Positions 40,315-52,972 are shown, counted from the first letter of the stretch. The stretch: DNA of 64,000 nt from Thiohalobacter thiocyanaticus (GCF_002356355.1 NZ_AP018052.1:806001-870000), one strand, 5' to 3'. The notes: generated from the sequence alone by a model not told the origin. Translations and numbers: made by a program.

Positions 40315-41877
40315 ATGAACAAGATCCAGCGCGCGCTCATCAGCGTCTCCGACAAGACCGGCATCGTCGACTTCGCCCGCGCCCTGCATGAGCAGGGCGT
40401 GGAGATCCTTTCCACCGGCGGCACCGCCCGCATGCTGGCCGAGGCCGGTCTGCCGGTGGTGGAGGTGTCCGACTACACCGGCTTCCCCGAAATGATGGAC
40501 GGGCGCGTGAAGACCCTGCATCCGAAGATCCACGGCGGCATCCTCGGCCGCCGCGGCACCGATGACGCCGTGATGCAGGAGCACGCCATCCCGCCCATCG
40601 ACCTGGTGGCGGTCAATCTCTATCCCTTCGAGCGCACCGTGGCCGATCCGGACTGCGACCTGCCCACGGCGATCGAGAACATCGACATCGGCGGCCCGAC
40701 CCTGCTGCGGGCCGCGGCCAAGAACCACGCCAGCGTGACCGTGGTGGTCGACAACGCCGACTTCCCACGTATCCTCGAGGAGATGGCGGCCAACCAGGGC
40801 GCGGTCACGGACGCCACCCGCTATGACCTGGCGGTCAGGACCTTCGAGCATACGGCCTGCTATGATGGCGCCATCGCCAACTACCTGGGCGGGCGCAACC
40901 TGCCCGGTGCCGAGCCTGATTTCCCGCGCACCTTCAGTGCCCAGTACCGCAAGGTCCAGTCGATGCGCTACGGCGAGAACCCGCATCAGGGCGCGGCCTT
41001 CTATGTCGAGCCCGACGTGAACGAGGCCTCGGTGGCCACCGCCCGCCAGCTGCAGGGCAAGGAACTGTCCTACAACAACATCGCCGATACCGATGCCGCA
41101 CTGGAATGCGTCAAGGGCCTCACCGCCGCGCCGGCCTGTGTCATCGTCAAGCATGCCAATCCCTGCGGGGTGGCCTATGGTGCCAACCTGCAGGAGGCCT
41201 ACGACCGGGCCTTTCAGACCGATCCCGAATCCGCCTTCGGCGGCATCATCGCCTTCAATCAGACGCTGGATGCCGCCACCGCCGCGGCCATCGTCGAGCG
41301 CCAGTTCGTCGAGGTGATCATCGCGCCGGAGATCGCCGAGGACGCCCTGCCGGCCCTGGCCGCCAAGAAGAACGTCCGGGTGCTGGCCTGTGGCCAGTGG
41401 CCGGAACAGCCTGCCGTACGGCTGGACTTCAAGCGCGTGACCGGCGGCCTGCTGGTGCAGCAGGCCGACCTGGCGCTGGTCAACGAGACCCGGGTGGTCA
41501 CCGACACGGCCCCGAGCGAGGCGCAGATGCGCGACCTGCTGTTCGCCTGGCAGGTGGCCAAGTTCGTCAAGTCCAATGCCATCGTCTATGCCCGCGAACA
41601 GATGACCATCGGGGTCGGCGCCGGCCAGATGAGCCGGGTCAACAGCGCCCGCATCGCCGGCATCAAGGCCGAACAGGCCGGGTTGCAGGTGCCGGGCTCG
41701 GTGATGGCCTCGGATGCCTTCTTCCCCTTCCGCGATGGCATCGACCAGGCCGCGGCGGCCGGGATAGCCGCGGTGATCCAGCCCGGCGGCTCCATGCGCG
41801 ACGAGGAGGTCATCGCCGCCGCCAACGAGCACGGCATGGCGATGGTGTTCACCGGCATGCGGCATTTCCGGCATTGA
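40315..41877 (+). CDS. purH: Bifunctional AICAR formyltransferase / IMP cyclohydrolase
   Basis: 520 residues. N-terminal MGS-like cyclohydrolase domain ([40 protein letters not shown]) and C-terminal transformylase with [24 protein letters not shown] and [12 protein letters not shown]. It carries out the last two steps of IMP synthesis. An AAAGGA site precedes ATG 40315. It is followed by purD across a repeat-filled gap. Confidence 0.96.
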   Translation: MNKIQRALISVSDKTGIVDFARALHEQGVEILSTGGTARMLAEAGLPVVEVSDYTGFPEMMDGRVKTLHPKIHGGILGRRGTDDAVMQEHAIPPIDLVAVNLYPFERTVADPDCDLPTAIENIDIGGPTLLRAAAKNHASVTVVVDNADFPRILEEMAANQGAVTDATRYDLAVRTFEHTACYDGAIANYLGGRNLPGAEPDFPRTFSAQYRKVQSMRYGENPHQGAAFYVEPDVNEASVATARQLQGKELSYNNIADTDAALECVKGLTAAPACVIVKHANPCGVAYGANLQEAYDRAFQTDPESAFGGIIAFNQTLDAATAAAIVERQFVEVIIAPEIAEDALPALAAKKNVRVLACGQWPEQPAVRLDFKRVTGGLLVQQADLALVNETRVVTDTAPSEAQMRDLLFAWQVAKFVKSNAIVYAREQMTIGVGAGQMSRVNSARIAGIKAEQAGLQVPGSVMASDAFFPFRDGIDQAAAAGIAAVIQPGGSMRDEEVIAAANEHGMAMVFTGMRHFRH

Positions 41878-41884
41878 TATATTT

Positions 41885-42072
41885 AAGAGCGCCACGGAAT
41901 ACACGGACCGCCTGGACAACAGGAATAAATAGTACGTAGGTCGGGTTAGCGCAGCGTAACCCGACAGGGCTGGCAGATTGTGTCGGGTTACGCCCTGACG
42001 GGCTAACCCGACCTACATATGTTGGGGCAATTTTTATTTGTCCGTGTTTTCCGTGTATTCCGTGGCGCTCTT
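41885..42072. repeat. Inverted-arm element enclosing a GTAG REP doublet
   Basis: Left arm 41885-41907 matches the mirror of 42050-42072 over 23 bp; the right arm extends to 42041 but the left arm has diverged or been truncated beyond ACACGGA. Inside, 41936-42016 is a full GTAGGTCGGGTTAGCG to GCTAACCCGACCTAC doublet. It separates purH from purD. Confidence 0.88.
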
Positions 42073-42089
42073 GATCTGAGGAGCAATCT

Positions 42090-43373
42090 ATGAAGGTACT
42101 GATCGTCGGCGGCGGCGGCCGCGAGCACGCCCTGGCCTGGAAGGCGGCGCAGTCGCCGCAGGTGGAGACGGTGTATGTCGCGCCGGGCAATGCCGGCACG
42201 GCGCGCGAGCCGGGGCTGGAGAACGTTGCCATCGGCGCCGAGGACATCCCGGCGCTGTTTCGTTTTGCCGCCGACAATGCCATCGATCTCACCATCGTCG
42301 GTCCGGAGGCGCCGCTGGTTGCCGGCATCGTCGATACCTTCCGCGACGCCGGCCTGAAGGTCTTCGGTCCCAGCCGCGACGCCGCCCGGCTGGAGGGCTC
42401 CAAGGCCTTCGCCAAGGACTTTCTGCAGCGCCACAACATCCCCACCGCGCACTACGGCGTGTTCACCGAGGTGAACGCGGCCATCCGCTACATCCATGAC
42501 CGCGGCGCGCCCATCGTGGTCAAGGCCGACGGTCTGGCCGCGGGCAAGGGCGTGATCCTGGCACAGACCGCTGACGAGGCGACCCAGGCGGTGAAGGACA
42601 TGCTGGCCGGCAACGCCTTCGGTGATGCCGGCCATCGGGTGGTGATCGAGGAGTTCCTGCAGGGTGAGGAGGCCAGCTTCATCTGCATGGTCGACGGCGA
42701 GCATGTGCTGCCCCTGGCCAGTTCCCAGGACCACAAGGCCGCCGGCGAGGGCGATACCGGTCCCAATACCGGCGGCATGGGCGCCTACTCGCCGGCGCCG
42801 GTGGTCACGCCCGAGATCCACGCACGCATCATGCAGGAGGTGATCGAGCCCACGGTACGAGGTCTGGCCCTGGAGGGCGCGCCCTACACCGGCTTCCTCT
42901 ACGCCGGTGTGATGGTCGCCCCGGACGGCACCCCGAAGGTGCTGGAGTTCAATGTGCGCTTCGGCGATCCCGAGACCCAGCCGGTGCTGATGCGGCTGCA
43001 GTCCGACCTGGTCGAACTGTGCCTGGCCGGGGTCGGGGGGCGGCTGGATCAGGTCCGGGCCCAATGGGATTCCCGCGCCGCGCTGGGCGTGGTGATGGCC
43101 GCCGGCGGCTACCCCGGCAGCTACTCAAAGGGAGCGCCCATCGCCGGGCTGGAAGGTGAGGAGGAGGCCGGGGTGAAGGTCTTTCACGCCGGTACCGCCG
43201 AGCAGGACGGTGCGGTGGTGACCAGCGGTGGCCGGGTGCTGTGCGTCTGCGCCCTGGGGGAGAGCGTGGCCGAGGCCCAGCGTCGGGCCTACGAACGGGT
43301 GGATTCCATTACCTGGAAGGATGTGTATTTCCGGCGGGATATCGGCTTCCGCGCCGTTGGGCGCGGGGTTTGA
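42090..43373 (+). CDS. purD: Phosphoribosylamine-glycine ligase
   Basis: 427 residues. Starts MKVLIVGGGGREHALAWK; ATP-grasp motifs APIVVKADGLAAGKGV, the substrate loop SSQDHKAAGEGDTGPNTGGMGAYSPAP and EFNVRFGDPETQPVL. It makes glycinamide ribonucleotide in purine synthesis. TGAGGAGCAATCT before ATG 42090 is a good ribosome site. Expected neighbour of purH. Confidence 0.96.
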   Translation: MKVLIVGGGGREHALAWKAAQSPQVETVYVAPGNAGTAREPGLENVAIGAEDIPALFRFAADNAIDLTIVGPEAPLVAGIVDTFRDAGLKVFGPSRDAARLEGSKAFAKDFLQRHNIPTAHYGVFTEVNAAIRYIHDRGAPIVVKADGLAAGKGVILAQTADEATQAVKDMLAGNAFGDAGHRVVIEEFLQGEEASFICMVDGEHVLPLASSQDHKAAGEGDTGPNTGGMGAYSPAPVVTPEIHARIMQEVIEPTVRGLALEGAPYTGFLYAGVMVAPDGTPKVLEFNVRFGDPETQPVLMRLQSDLVELCLAGVGGRLDQVRAQWDSRAALGVVMAAGGYPGSYSKGAPIAGLEGEEEAGVKVFHAGTAEQDGAVVTSGGRVLCVCALGESVAEAQRRAYERVDSITWKDVYFRRDIGFRAVGRGV

Positions 43374-43442
43374 CGCGCTTCACACCGCCTTGGCGAACAA
43401 GGCGCGCGAAGGCCTCTTGATTTCAGAAAACTCTACAGACAT

Positions 43443-43471
43443 CGTCATCCCGGCGCAGGCCGGGATCCAGC
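43443..43471. repeat. Half dRS3-like repeat
   Basis: CGTCATCCCGGCGCAGGCCG and the following GGATCCAGC; the partner arm is missing, and a REP doublet begins four bases later, which suggests the REP entered this repeat. Confidence 0.75.
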
Positions 43472-43474
43472 TGC

Positions 43475-43555
43475 GTAGGTCGGGTTAGCCCGTCAGGGCG
43501 TAACCCGACGCCGGACCAGAACCCTGTCGGGTTACGCTGCGCTAACCCGACCTAC
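43475..43555. repeat. GTAG-headed REP doublet
   Basis: GTAGGTCGGGTTAGCCCG to GCGCTAACCCGACCTAC, the same subfamily as 4989 and 41936. Confidence 0.88.
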
Positions 43556-43563
43556 GTCACTAT

Positions 43564-43636
43564 CCGTCATCCCCGCGCAGGCGGGGATCCAGATACCTCC
43601 GTGGTCACTGGATCCCGGCCTGCGCCGGGATGACGG
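43564..43636. repeat. dRS3-like palindrome pair
   Basis: GTCATCCCCGCGCAGGCGGG arm and CCCGGCCTGCGCCGGGATGA arm, separated by about 25 bp. The flank after it is shared with 63724-63784. Confidence 0.85.
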
Positions 43637-43695
43637 ATCGAGGGTACTGACAACTACTGCCCGGGTCTTCTCCTCAGCCCTCACTCTTCACTACC

Positions 43696-44952
<1,257 letters not shown>

Positions 44953-45113
44953 GTTTGTTACGGACGCAGTGGGTTTACGGGATGGATAGCACGACCAGGA
45001 TCCGGCAGGGGTGCGGAGCTGAGGTGCGTCGTCAAATTAAAGCTTACAGGGGGGGCCGGTGAGGGCCGAGGAGCTATGGAGTTTGCTTTATCCGGTTAAT
45101 CTAGCATGCCGTT

Positions 45114-45146
45114 CGGCGGCCGTCCAGCCTTTGCGGACGACCGCCG
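45114..45146 (-). terminator. GC-rich hairpin downstream of trxA
   Basis: Twelve-base arms CGGCGGCCGTCC and GGACGACCGCCG pair with one mismatch around a 9-nt loop. No T-run follows, so it may be a processing or attenuation hairpin between trxA and rho, not a full terminator. Confidence 0.35.
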
Positions 45147-45152
45147 GCACGT

Positions 45153-45479
45153 TCAGATGTTGCTGTCGATGAAGGCCGTCAGCTGCGACTTGGAGACCGC
45201 GCCGACCTTGGTGGCCTCGACATTGCCGTCCTTGAACAGCATCAGCGTGGGGATGCCCCGGATGCCGTACTTGGGCGGCGTCTGCGGGTTCTCGTCGATG
45301 TTGAGCTTGGCGACCTTGATCTTGCCGGCGTACTCATCGGCGAGTTCGTCCAGGATCGGGGCGATCATCTTGCACGGGCCGCACCAGTCGGCCCAGTAGT
45401 CGACCAGGACCGGCTCGGAAGACTGCAGCACTTCCTGGTCGAAGGATGAATCTGTCACATACATGATGCGATCACTCAC
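45153..45479 (-). CDS. trxA: Thioredoxin 1
   Basis: 108 residues read from a GTG start: (V)[16 protein letters not shown], aligned with the E. coli N-terminus. The active site is [14 protein letters not shown], and the cis-Pro is in [11 protein letters not shown]. It is a general protein-disulfide reductant in the cytoplasm. An AGGAGG sits 7 bases before the GTG and fixes the start; the open frame upstream to 45674 is rejected. Divergent from rhlB and followed by rho. Confidence 0.96.
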   Translation of the reverse strand: MSDRIMYVTDSSFDQEVLQSSEPVLVDYWADWCGPCKMIAPILDELADEYAGKIKVAKLNIDENPQTPPKYGIRGIPTLMLFKDGNVEATKVGAVSKSQLTAFIDSNI

Positions 45480-45734
45480 GGTTGTCGAACCTCCTGCTGT
45501 GCCTTGCCTGCATGCCAGAAAACCATTTCGGATCAGTGGAAGCGGACCGGGAACCCCCGGTTCTGGATGTGGAAGGCGCGGTGTGTTGTCGGATTTGCGG
45601 GATCTCGGGCCGCGCGTGCGGCGACCGGTCTGGATCGTGCCCGCCATTTCAGCGAAAAGCCCCGCGCATTGCAAGCCCCGGCGCCTGCCGTGCGGGCTGC
45701 TCGCCGCCGTTAAAATAGGTTATGCTAGGCCGTC

Positions 45735-47048
45735 ATGACACAAGAAACTGAGAACACAACCCTTTTTTCCTCCCTGAACCTGTCGCCGGCAGTCCTGCAA
45801 GGTATTGAAGAGGCAGGTTTTACGAGTTGCACCCCGATCCAGGCCCGGGCTCTGCCGCCCCTGCTGGCCGGGCGCGACGTGGCCGGGCAGGCCCAGACCG
45901 GGACCGGCAAGACCGCCGCTTTTCTGGTGGCGGTGTTCGAACATCTGCTGCGGCATCCGCCGGCGGATGAACGTAGGCCGAACCAGGTCAGGGCACTGAT
46001 CCTGGCGCCGACACGTGAGTTGGCGGTGCAGATCTACAATGACGCCGTCACACTCGGGAAACACACCGGGCTTACCTTCGCCGCCGTCTATGGCGGCACC
46101 GGCTACGAGGAACAGGCACAGCGCCTGCGCGAGGGGGTGGATGTGCTGATCGGCACGCCGGGACGCACCATCGATTACTTCAAGCAGCACCTGTTCGACC
46201 TGCGCCATGCCCAGGCCGTGGTGCTGGACGAGGCCGACCGCATGTTCGACCTCGGCTTCATCAAGGATGTGCGCTATCTGCTGCGCCGTTGCCCGCCCCC
46301 GGAGCAGCGCCTGGGACTGCTGTTCTCCGCCACCCTGTCCTGGCGGGTGACGGAACTGGCCTATGAGCACATGAACGATCCCGGGATCATCCGGGTCGAG
46401 CCCGAGCAGGTCACCGCTGAGAAGGTGCGCCAGGTGCTGTATCACACCGCCAACGCGGAGAAGATCCCGCTGCTGATCGGACTGCTCAAGCGGATGGACG
46501 CGCACCGCACCATCGTGTTCGTCAACACCAAGCACCAGGCCGAGCGGGTCTGGGGCTATCTGGAGGGCAACGGCATCAAGGCCGCCATCCTCTCCGGCGA
46601 CGTGCCGCAGAACAAGCGCCTGCGGCTGCTGCAGCAGTTCCAGTCCGGCGAACTGCCGGTGATGGTCGGCACCGACGTGGCTGCGCGCGGGCTGCACATT
46701 CCGGATGTGAGCCATGTGATCAACTTCGACCTGCCGCAGGAGGCCGAGGATTATGTGCATCGCATCGGCCGCACGGCGCGGGCCGGGGCCGAGGGTGATG
46801 CCATCAGCTTCGCCTGCGAGAACTACGTCTATTCGCTGCCGGAGATAGAGGACTACATCGGCTACAAACTGCCGGTGGAGGCGGTCGACGAGTCCCTGCT
46901 CGGCGAGGTGCAGCCGCCGGTGCGGCGGGAGCGCCGCAAGCGCCCGCCCGGCGGTGGCGGGCGCGGCCGTGGCGGCGGCGGACGGCCGCACGGCGAAGGC
47001 GGTCGGCAACGGCAGGGCAGACGCGGCAGCGGACGCCGGCAGGACTGA
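45735..47048 (+). CDS. rhlB: DEAD-box RNA helicase RhlB
   Basis: 437 residues. Q motif ([13 protein letters not shown]), Walker [13 protein letters not shown] box [14 protein letters not shown] (FSATL), and RIGRTARAG of motif VI. The C-terminal tail after about 395 is Arg/Gly-rich, typical of RhlB, which unwinds RNA for the degradosome. Divergent transcription from trxA-rho is the usual enterobacterial arrangement and supports RhlB over other DEAD helicases. A TATGCT stretch at 45720 may be its -10. Confidence 0.92.
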   Translation: MTQETENTTLFSSLNLSPAVLQGIEEAGFTSCTPIQARALPPLLAGRDVAGQAQTGTGKTAAFLVAVFEHLLRHPPADERRPNQVRALILAPTRELAVQIYNDAVTLGKHTGLTFAAVYGGTGYEEQAQRLREGVDVLIGTPGRTIDYFKQHLFDLRHAQAVVLDEADRMFDLGFIKDVRYLLRRCPPPEQRLGLLFSATLSWRVTELAYEHMNDPGIIRVEPEQVTAEKVRQVLYHTANAEKIPLLIGLLKRMDAHRTIVFVNTKHQAERVWGYLEGNGIKAAILSGDVPQNKRLRLLQQFQSGELPVMVGTDVAARGLHIPDVSHVINFDLPQEAEDYVHRIGRTARAGAEGDAISFACENYVYSLPEIEDYIGYKLPVEAVDESLLGEVQPPVRRERRKRPPGGGGRGRGGGGRPHGEGGRQRQGRRGSGRRQD

Positions 47049-47066
47049 ATCCGGACAGAGACAGCG

Positions 47067-47954
47067 ATGCATACCACCTGGCAAGACTGGCTGGCAACGC
47101 AGCAGGCCCGCACCGGCGCGCGCCTGCTGACCCTCGCGTTGGTCGTACTGGTAATCTATCAGTTGGCGCGCCTGACCTGGCAGCTGGTGCCGGCGCCGGA
47201 CGTACCGCCCGCGCCGGCGACACCGGCAAACGTGGTTCCGTCCGCGCCGGCGGCCCCGGAGCGGGACCGGCCGTCGGCGGCGAACATTGCCGGCTGGCAC
47301 CTGTTCGGCCAGGCCGATCCGGGCACAGGACCGGGAGTCGGCGGCGGCCGGGCCGCGCCCATCGATGCCCCCGAGACCCGCCTGAACCTGACCCTGCGCG
47401 GCCTGTTCGCCACCGAGGATCCCGAACGGGCCCGGGCCATCATCGCCGCACCCAATGGCGAGGAACGCAGCTACCGGGTCGAGGACGAACTGCCGGGCGG
47501 CGCCGAACTGAGCGCCATTTACGCCGATCGCATCATTCTGCAGCGCAACGGGCGCTACGAGACGCTGCGCCTGCCGCGCGAGTCGCTGGAGGGCGGCGCG
47601 GCAACCGGCGGGGGGCGCAGCGGCAATCTGAACCCGCGTGCCGGTGAGATCCTGGCCGAGTACCGCGGGATGCTGGAGACCAATCCGCGTGCGTTGGCTG
47701 ACCTGATGCGGCCGGTGCCGGTCAGCGAGAACAACCGGTTCGTCGGATTCCGGTTGTATCCGGGCAACCGGCCGGAGTTGTTCCAGCAGCTGGGCCTGCG
47801 TCCCGGGGATCTGGTCACCCGGGTCAACGGTGTGGAACTGGACAGCGCGACCAGGGCCGCAGAGGTGCTGCAGCAGCTGCGCGACAGCCAGCAGGTCAGC
47901 GTGCAGCTGCGGCGCGGCAACCAGCTACTGGACTTGGCGTTTTCACTGCCCTGA
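47067..47954 (+). CDS. gspC: Type II secretion protein GspC
   Basis: 295 residues. One N-terminal membrane helix (LLTLALVVLVIYQLARL), a Pro/Ala-rich linker, the homology region (ANIAGWHLFG...LNLTLRGLFATED) that binds GspD, and a C-terminal PDZ domain (GFRLYPGNRPELFQQLGLRPGDLVTRVNGVEL). GspC links the inner-membrane platform to the secretin. It begins 18 bp after rhlB and leads the gspC-D-E-F group. Confidence 0.92.
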   Translation: MHTTWQDWLATQQARTGARLLTLALVVLVIYQLARLTWQLVPAPDVPPAPATPANVVPSAPAAPERDRPSAANIAGWHLFGQADPGTGPGVGGGRAAPIDAPETRLNLTLRGLFATEDPERARAIIAAPNGEERSYRVEDELPGGAELSAIYADRIILQRNGRYETLRLPRESLEGGAATGGGRSGNLNPRAGEILAEYRGMLETNPRALADLMRPVPVSENNRFVGFRLYPGNRPELFQQLGLRPGDLVTRVNGVELDSATRAAEVLQQLRDSQQVSVQLRRGNQLLDLAFSLP

Positions 47955-47987
47955 GTGTAGGCTGGGGCAAGTTTTGGGGAATGAGTC

Positions 47988-50039
47988 TTGATCGATAACA
48001 AGCACAGCGCAAGCACTATGCGAGGCCTGAGGGGGATGCTGCAGCGGCTGCTGTTGATACTGATGCTCGGCGCGGCCCAGACCGCCTGGTCCCAGACCGT
48101 CACGCTCAATCTCAAGGACGCCGACATCAGCGCCCTGATCGGTACCGTGGCCGAGGTCACGGGGAAGAACTTCATTGTGGATCCCCGGGTCAAGGGTCAG
48201 GTCACGGTGATTTCCTCGCGGCCGATGGACACCCGCGAGGTCTATCAGGTGTTTCTCTCCATCCTCAAGGTGCACGGCTTCGCCGCCGTGCCCAGCGGCG
48301 AGGTGATCAAGATCGTCCCTGACGTGAATGCCAAGCAGGAGGGTATTCCCACCGTCAGCGACGAACGCCCCGGACAGGGTGATGAGATGGTCACCCGGGT
48401 GGTGCAGGTGCAGAACGTCACCGCCGCCCAGCTGGTGCCGATCCTGCGTCCGCTGGTGCCGCAGCAGGGTCACCTGGCGGCCTATCCCTCCACCAATGTC
48501 CTGATCATTTCCGACCGGGCCGACAACGTCGAGCGCATGGTCGATATCATCCGCCGCATCGACCGCGAAAGCGAAGGCGAGGTCGAGGTGGTGCGGCTGG
48601 AGCACGCCTCGGCCGCCGAGGTGGTGCGGATCCTGAACTCCATGCGCCAGGGCCAGCCGGGACAGCCCGTGGATCAGGGCCGGGGCGGCAGCACGCTGGC
48701 CGCCGATGAGCGCACCAACAGTGTGCTGCTCGGCGGTGAGCGCACCGAGCGCCTGCGTCTGCGCGCCATCATCGCGCACCTGGATACCCCGCTGGAGCGC
48801 GGCGGCAACACCCACGTGGTGTATCTGAAGTACGCCAAGGCCGAGGACCTGGTCGAGGTGCTGACCGGTGTGAGCACTCAGATCGAGGAGGAGCAGAAGG
48901 GCGGCGGCCAGCAGGCGGCGCAACGGGCCGGCACCAACATCCAGGCCGATCAGGCCTCCAACGCCCTGGTGATCACCGCGCCGCCGGACGTGTTCCGATC
49001 GCTGCAGGCAGTGATCCGGCAACTCGATATCCGCCGCGCCCAGGTGCTGGTCGAGGCGGTGATCGCCGAGATCAACGCCGACAAGGCCGCCGAACTGGGC
49101 GTGCAGTGGCGGGCCGCGCCGAACTCCAGCGAGGCCGGGGCCATCGGCGGTACCAACTTCGATATCACTACCCCCATCAACACGGTGGCGCAGAATCCGC
49201 TCGCCGCCGGCAACGGGTTGAGCATCGGCTACTTCGAAGGTACCACCGATTTCCTCGGCACCGAGATCCTCAATCTGGGCGCCCTGATCAAGGCCCTGGG
49301 CAGCGACAGCGAGTCCAATATCCTGTCCACCCCGACCCTGGTCACGCTGGACAACGAGGAGGCCGAGATCGTGGTGGCGCAGAACGTGCCCTTCATCACC
49401 GGTCAGTTCACCAATACCGGCGCGACCTCGGGCGCCACGAATCCCTTCCAGACCATCGAGCGCCAGGATGTGGGCCTGACCCTGCGGGTCACGCCGCAGA
49501 TCAACGAGGGCGACGCCATCAAGCTGGAGATCGAGCAGGAAAGCTCCAGCGTGGCCGAGACGGCCGTCTCCGGCGCCTCGGACATCGTCACCAACAAGCG
49601 TTCCATCAAGACCAGTGTCATGGTGGCCGACCGCCAGGTGGTGGTGTTGGGCGGTCTGATCAGCGACGAGTTGAGCGAGTCGGTGCAGAAGATCCCGCTG
49701 CTGGGCGACATCCCGCTGCTCGGCAATCTGTTCAAGGCCCAGTCGACCAAGAAGACCAAGCAGAACCTGATGGTGTTCCTGCGGCCGGTGATCCTGCGCG
49801 ATGCCGCCACCGAGAATGCGGTCAGCGCCGGCAAGTACAATTTCATGCGCGCCAAACAGCTGGAGAAGCGCGAGCGCGGGGTGAATCTGATGCGCGGCGA
49901 CGATACGCCGCTGCTGCCGGAGATGGGCGGGTCCTTCGCTCCCGGCGCCACGGCGCCTGTCCTGCCGCCGCCGGCGCCCGAGGCGGGCGAGTCCGGTGAT
50001 TCCGGGGCCGACACCGGTACGGAATTCGAGCTCGAATAG
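47988..50039 (+). CDS. gspD: Type II secretion secretin GspD
   Basis: 683 residues. Signal peptide ending AWSQ, N0-N3 domains ([50 protein letters not shown]) and a secretin domain with [26 protein letters not shown] and VVVLGGLI. It forms the outer-membrane channel. TTG 47988 has a GGGGA site at a fitting distance; ATG 48018 is an alternative without one. No C-terminal pilotin-binding S-domain is obvious. Confidence 0.92.
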   Translation: MIDNKHSASTMRGLRGMLQRLLLILMLGAAQTAWSQTVTLNLKDADISALIGTVAEVTGKNFIVDPRVKGQVTVISSRPMDTREVYQVFLSILKVHGFAAVPSGEVIKIVPDVNAKQEGIPTVSDERPGQGDEMVTRVVQVQNVTAAQLVPILRPLVPQQGHLAAYPSTNVLIISDRADNVERMVDIIRRIDRESEGEVEVVRLEHASAAEVVRILNSMRQGQPGQPVDQGRGGSTLAADERTNSVLLGGERTERLRLRAIIAHLDTPLERGGNTHVVYLKYAKAEDLVEVLTGVSTQIEEEQKGGGQQAAQRAGTNIQADQASNALVITAPPDVFRSLQAVIRQLDIRRAQVLVEAVIAEINADKAAELGVQWRAAPNSSEAGAIGGTNFDITTPINTVAQNPLAAGNGLSIGYFEGTTDFLGTEILNLGALIKALGSDSESNILSTPTLVTLDNEEAEIVVAQNVPFITGQFTNTGATSGATNPFQTIERQDVGLTLRVTPQINEGDAIKLEIEQESSSVAETAVSGASDIVTNKRSIKTSVMVADRQVVVLGGLISDELSESVQKIPLLGDIPLLGNLFKAQSTKKTKQNLMVFLRPVILRDAATENAVSAGKYNFMRAKQLEKRERGVNLMRGDDTPLLPEMGGSFAPGATAPVLPPPAPEAGESGDSGADTGTEFELE

Positions 50040-50040
50040 C

Positions 50041-51561
50041 ATGACGATGGAGGACCCGGCGCAGGTGATGCAGGAGGCGGCCGAATCGGCCGAGCCGGCA
50101 CTGCCCGGCTTTGCCTTCGCCAAGCGGCACGGGATACTGGTCGAGCGGGTCGAGGCCGGCCGGGCGCGGGTCAAGTGCCGGCCCGATGCCCGGCCGGCGG
50201 CGCTGGCTGAACTGCGTCGCCACCTGCAGCTGCCCCTCATCCTGGAAGAGGTGCCGGCCGAGCAGTTCGACGGCCTGCTGGCCGCCGCCTACGAGCAGGG
50301 CTCCAGCCGCACCATGCTGGCGATGGAGGATCTCGGCGACGAGTCCGACCTCAACAGCATCGCCGAGCAGCTGCCCGAGCCCGAGGATCTGCTGGAGAGC
50401 GAGGACGACGCGCCCATCATCCGGCTGATCAACGCCATCCTCACCGAGGCGGTGAAGGAAAACGCCTCCGACATCCACATCGAGACCTACGAGAACCGGC
50501 TGGTGGTGCGCTTCCGCGTCGACGGCGTGCTGCGCGAGGTGCTGCAGCCGCAGCGGGTGCTGGCACCGCTGATCGTCTCCCGCATCAAGGTCATGGCCAA
50601 GCTCGACATCGCCGAGAAGCGCCTGCCGCAGGACGGGCGCATTTCGCTGCGCATCGCCGGCCGGCCGGTGGACGTGCGCGTCTCCACCCTGCCGTCGGGG
50701 CACGGCGAGCGGGTGGTGATGCGCCTGCTGGACAAGCAGGCCGGGCGCCTGGACCTGAAGCACCTGGGCATGGATCCGGCCACCCGCGAGGTCATGGACC
50801 GCATCATCAAGCGCCCGCACGGCATCATCCTGGTCACCGGCCCGACCGGCTCGGGCAAGACCACCACCCTGTATGCCGTGCTGTCGGCCCTGAACGATCG
50901 CAGCCGCAACATCCTCACGGTGGAGGATCCGATCGAATACTACCTGGACGGCATCGGCCAGACCCAGGTCAGCACCAAGGTGGACATGAGCTTCGCCCGC
51001 GGCCTGCGCGCCATCCTGCGCCAGGATCCGGACGTGGTGATGGTGGGCGAGATCCGCGACCTGGAAACCGCCGAGATCGCCGTGCAGGCCAGCCTGACCG
51101 GTCACCTGGTGCTCTCCACCCTGCACACCAACAGCGCCGTCGGCGCCGTCACCCGCCTGCGCGACATGGGCGTGGAGCCGTTCCTGGTCGCCTCCAGCCT
51201 GGTCGGCGTACTGGCACAGCGGCTGGTGCGGGTGCTGTGTCACGAATGCAGGGTGCCCTATACCGCCAACGAGGCCGATTGCCGGGCGCTGGAGGTCGAT
51301 GCCGCGCAGCCGCCGACCCTGTACCGGGCCACCGGCTGTGCCGCCTGCAACCAGCTCGGTTACCAGGGCCGCACCGGCATCTACGAGTTGCTCGAGGTCG
51401 ACGAGCACATGGCGCAGATGGTCCATGACGGCGCCGGCGAGCACGAGATCGAGCGCTATGTGCGGGCCCGCGCGCCCAGCCTGCGCCAGGATGGCGCCCG
51501 CCTGGTGCTGGAAGGTCGGACCACGCTGGAAGAGGTGCTGCGGGTGACGCGTGAGGATTAG
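50041..51561 (+). CDS. gspE: Type II secretion ATPase GspE
   Basis: 506 residues. N-terminal GspL-binding domain, catalytic core with Walker [10 protein letters not shown] (about 267-275), Asp box [10 protein letters not shown], Walker [13 protein letters not shown] and His box [12 protein letters not shown]. The zinc-binding tetracysteine loop is present (VLCHEC and CAACNQLG). It powers pseudopilus assembly. It starts one base after the gspD stop; the open frame from 49996 is an overlap artefact. Confidence 0.94.
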   Translation: MTMEDPAQVMQEAAESAEPALPGFAFAKRHGILVERVEAGRARVKCRPDARPAALAELRRHLQLPLILEEVPAEQFDGLLAAAYEQGSSRTMLAMEDLGDESDLNSIAEQLPEPEDLLESEDDAPIIRLINAILTEAVKENASDIHIETYENRLVVRFRVDGVLREVLQPQRVLAPLIVSRIKVMAKLDIAEKRLPQDGRISLRIAGRPVDVRVSTLPSGHGERVVMRLLDKQAGRLDLKHLGMDPATREVMDRIIKRPHGIILVTGPTGSGKTTTLYAVLSALNDRSRNILTVEDPIEYYLDGIGQTQVSTKVDMSFARGLRAILRQDPDVVMVGEIRDLETAEIAVQASLTGHLVLSTLHTNSAVGAVTRLRDMGVEPFLVASSLVGVLAQRLVRVLCHECRVPYTANEADCRALEVDAAQPPTLYRATGCAACNQLGYQGRTGIYELLEVDEHMAQMVHDGAGEHEIERYVRARAPSLRQDGARLVLEGRTTLEEVLRVTRED

Positions 51562-51608
51562 TGCCTGGACCCGGCATCGGAAATGTTGGCGATAACCCCC
51601 TGAGGATA

Positions 51609-51702
51609 CCGTCATTCCCGCGCAGGCGGGAATCCAGTGACCGCAGCGGTGCCTGGATCCCGGCCGGAGCCTGTGCCGGCGCAGGCCGGTACCGGGATGA
51701 CG
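51609..51702. repeat. dRS3-like pair with an inserted hairpin, between gspE and gspF
   Basis: Left arm ATTCCCGCGCAGGCGGGAAT; the right arm GGATCCCGGCC...ACCGGGATGACG is interrupted by an additional GCCTGTGCCGGCGCAGGC palindrome, so it is a repeat within a repeat arm. Confidence 0.8.
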
Positions 51703-51751
51703 TAACACGGGGGAGGTTCATGTAGATCTGTATCCTGACTCCTGAGTAATA

Positions 51752-52972
51752 ATGCCCGCATTCGAATACACCGCACTGGATATCAAAGGCCGCGAACGCC
51801 GCGGCGTGCTGGAGGGCGATACCGCCCGCCAGGTGCGCCAGCAGCTGCGCGAGCGCCAGCTCACGCCCATGGCGGTGGAGCCGGTGGCGCAGGAGGAATC
51901 CAGTCGCGGCCGGCCGCGTGGCCTGGGGCTGCGCCGCGGGGCCAGCGCGACCGATCTGGCCCTGCTCACCCGCCAACTCGCCACCCTGGTGCGCTCCGGT
52001 ACCCCGCTGGAGGAATCCCTGCGGGCGGTGGCCCAGCAGACGGAGAAGCCGCGGCTGGGCAACCTGCTGCTGGCCGTGCGCGCACGGGTCATGGAGGGCC
52101 ACAGCCTGGCTGGCGGCCTGAGTGATTTTCCGCACGTCTTCCCCGAACTCTACCGTGCCACCGTGGCGGCCGGCGAACAGTCGGGTCATCTGGACCTGGT
52201 GCTGGAACGCCTGGCCGACTACACCGAGGCGCGTCAGCAGATGCGCTCGAAGATCCAGATGGCGCTGTTCTATCCGGTGATGCTGACCGTCATGGCCCTG
52301 ACCGTGGTCGGGCTGCTGCTGGTCTACGTGGTGCCGCAGGTGGTGCAGGTGTTCGACAACATCGGCCAGACGCTGCCGCTGCTGACGCGGATCCTGATCG
52401 CCATCAGCGACTTCTTCCAGCACTGGGGCTGGCTGGTGCTGATCCTGCTGGTGCTGGGCGTGATCGGCGGCGGCTGGCTGTTCCGCCAACCCGGGCCGCG
52501 GCGCCGGCTGCACCGGCTGTACCTGTCGCTGCCGCTGATCTCGCGCCTGGTCAAGGGCGTGAACACGGCACGCTTCGCGCGCACGCTCAGCATCCTGGTC
52601 AGCAGCGGCGTGCCGGTGCTGGAAGGGCTGCGCATCGCCGGCCAGGTCATCGTCAACGAGCCCATGCGCGAGGCGGTGGAAGAGGCCGCGCGGCGGGTGC
52701 GCGAGGGCTCCAGCATCCAGGCCGCCATGCAGCGCAGCGGTTACTTCCCGCCCATGACCCTGCACCTGATCGCCAGCGGCGAGACCAGCGGCCAGCTCGA
52801 AGCCATGCTGGAACGCGCCGCCATCAGTCAGGAACGCGAGGTGGAAACCCTGATCGGGACCATCATGGCCCTGTTCGAGCCGCTGCTGATCGTGCTCATG
52901 GGCGTGCTGGTGCTGCTGATCGTGCTCGCCATCCTGCTGCCCATCTTCGATCTCAACCAGATGGTGCGCTGA
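51752..52972 (+). CDS. gspF: Type II secretion platform protein GspF
   Basis: 406 residues. Starts MPAFEYTALDIKGRERRGVLEGD, two GspF repeat domains (LLTRQLATLVRSGTPLEESL and ARTLSILVSSGVPVLEGLR), three membrane helices. It is the polytopic platform on which GspE acts. gspG to gspI do not follow; the next gene is an MFS transporter, so this T2SS block ends here. Confidence 0.94.
   Translation: MPAFEYTALDIKGRERRGVLEGDTARQVRQQLRERQLTPMAVEPVAQEESSRGRPRGLGLRRGASATDLALLTRQLATLVRSGTPLEESLRAVAQQTEKPRLGNLLLAVRARVMEGHSLAGGLSDFPHVFPELYRATVAAGEQSGHLDLVLERLADYTEARQQMRSKIQMALFYPVMLTVMALTVVGLLLVYVVPQVVQVFDNIGQTLPLLTRILIAISDFFQHWGWLVLILLVLGVIGGGWLFRQPGPRRRLHRLYLSLPLISRLVKGVNTARFARTLSILVSSGVPVLEGLRIAGQVIVNEPMREAVEEAARRVREGSSIQAAMQRSGYFPPMTLHLIASGETSGQLEAMLERAAISQEREVETLIGTIMALFEPLLIVLMGVLVLLIVLAILLPIFDLNQMVR

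Larger units (their letters stand above)
43374..43695. other. Repeat-filled gap between purD and rho
   Basis: 322 bp between convergent purD and rho. It contains a half dRS3-like arm (43443-43471), a GTAG REP doublet (43475-43555), a full dRS3-like pair (43564-43636) and a trailing segment to about 43685 that recurs near 63720. No gene is seen. Confidence 0.7.

Noticed and set aside
43441-43685. CRISPR-like array between purD and rho
   Set aside because: Repeats are palindromic pairs of different families with unequal spacing and no cas genes.
45480-45674. N-terminal extension of thioredoxin by 65 residues
   Set aside because: AGGAGG precedes the GTG at 45479 and the protein then aligns with E. 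coli TrxA from residue 1; the extension is Pro/Arg-rich without similarity.
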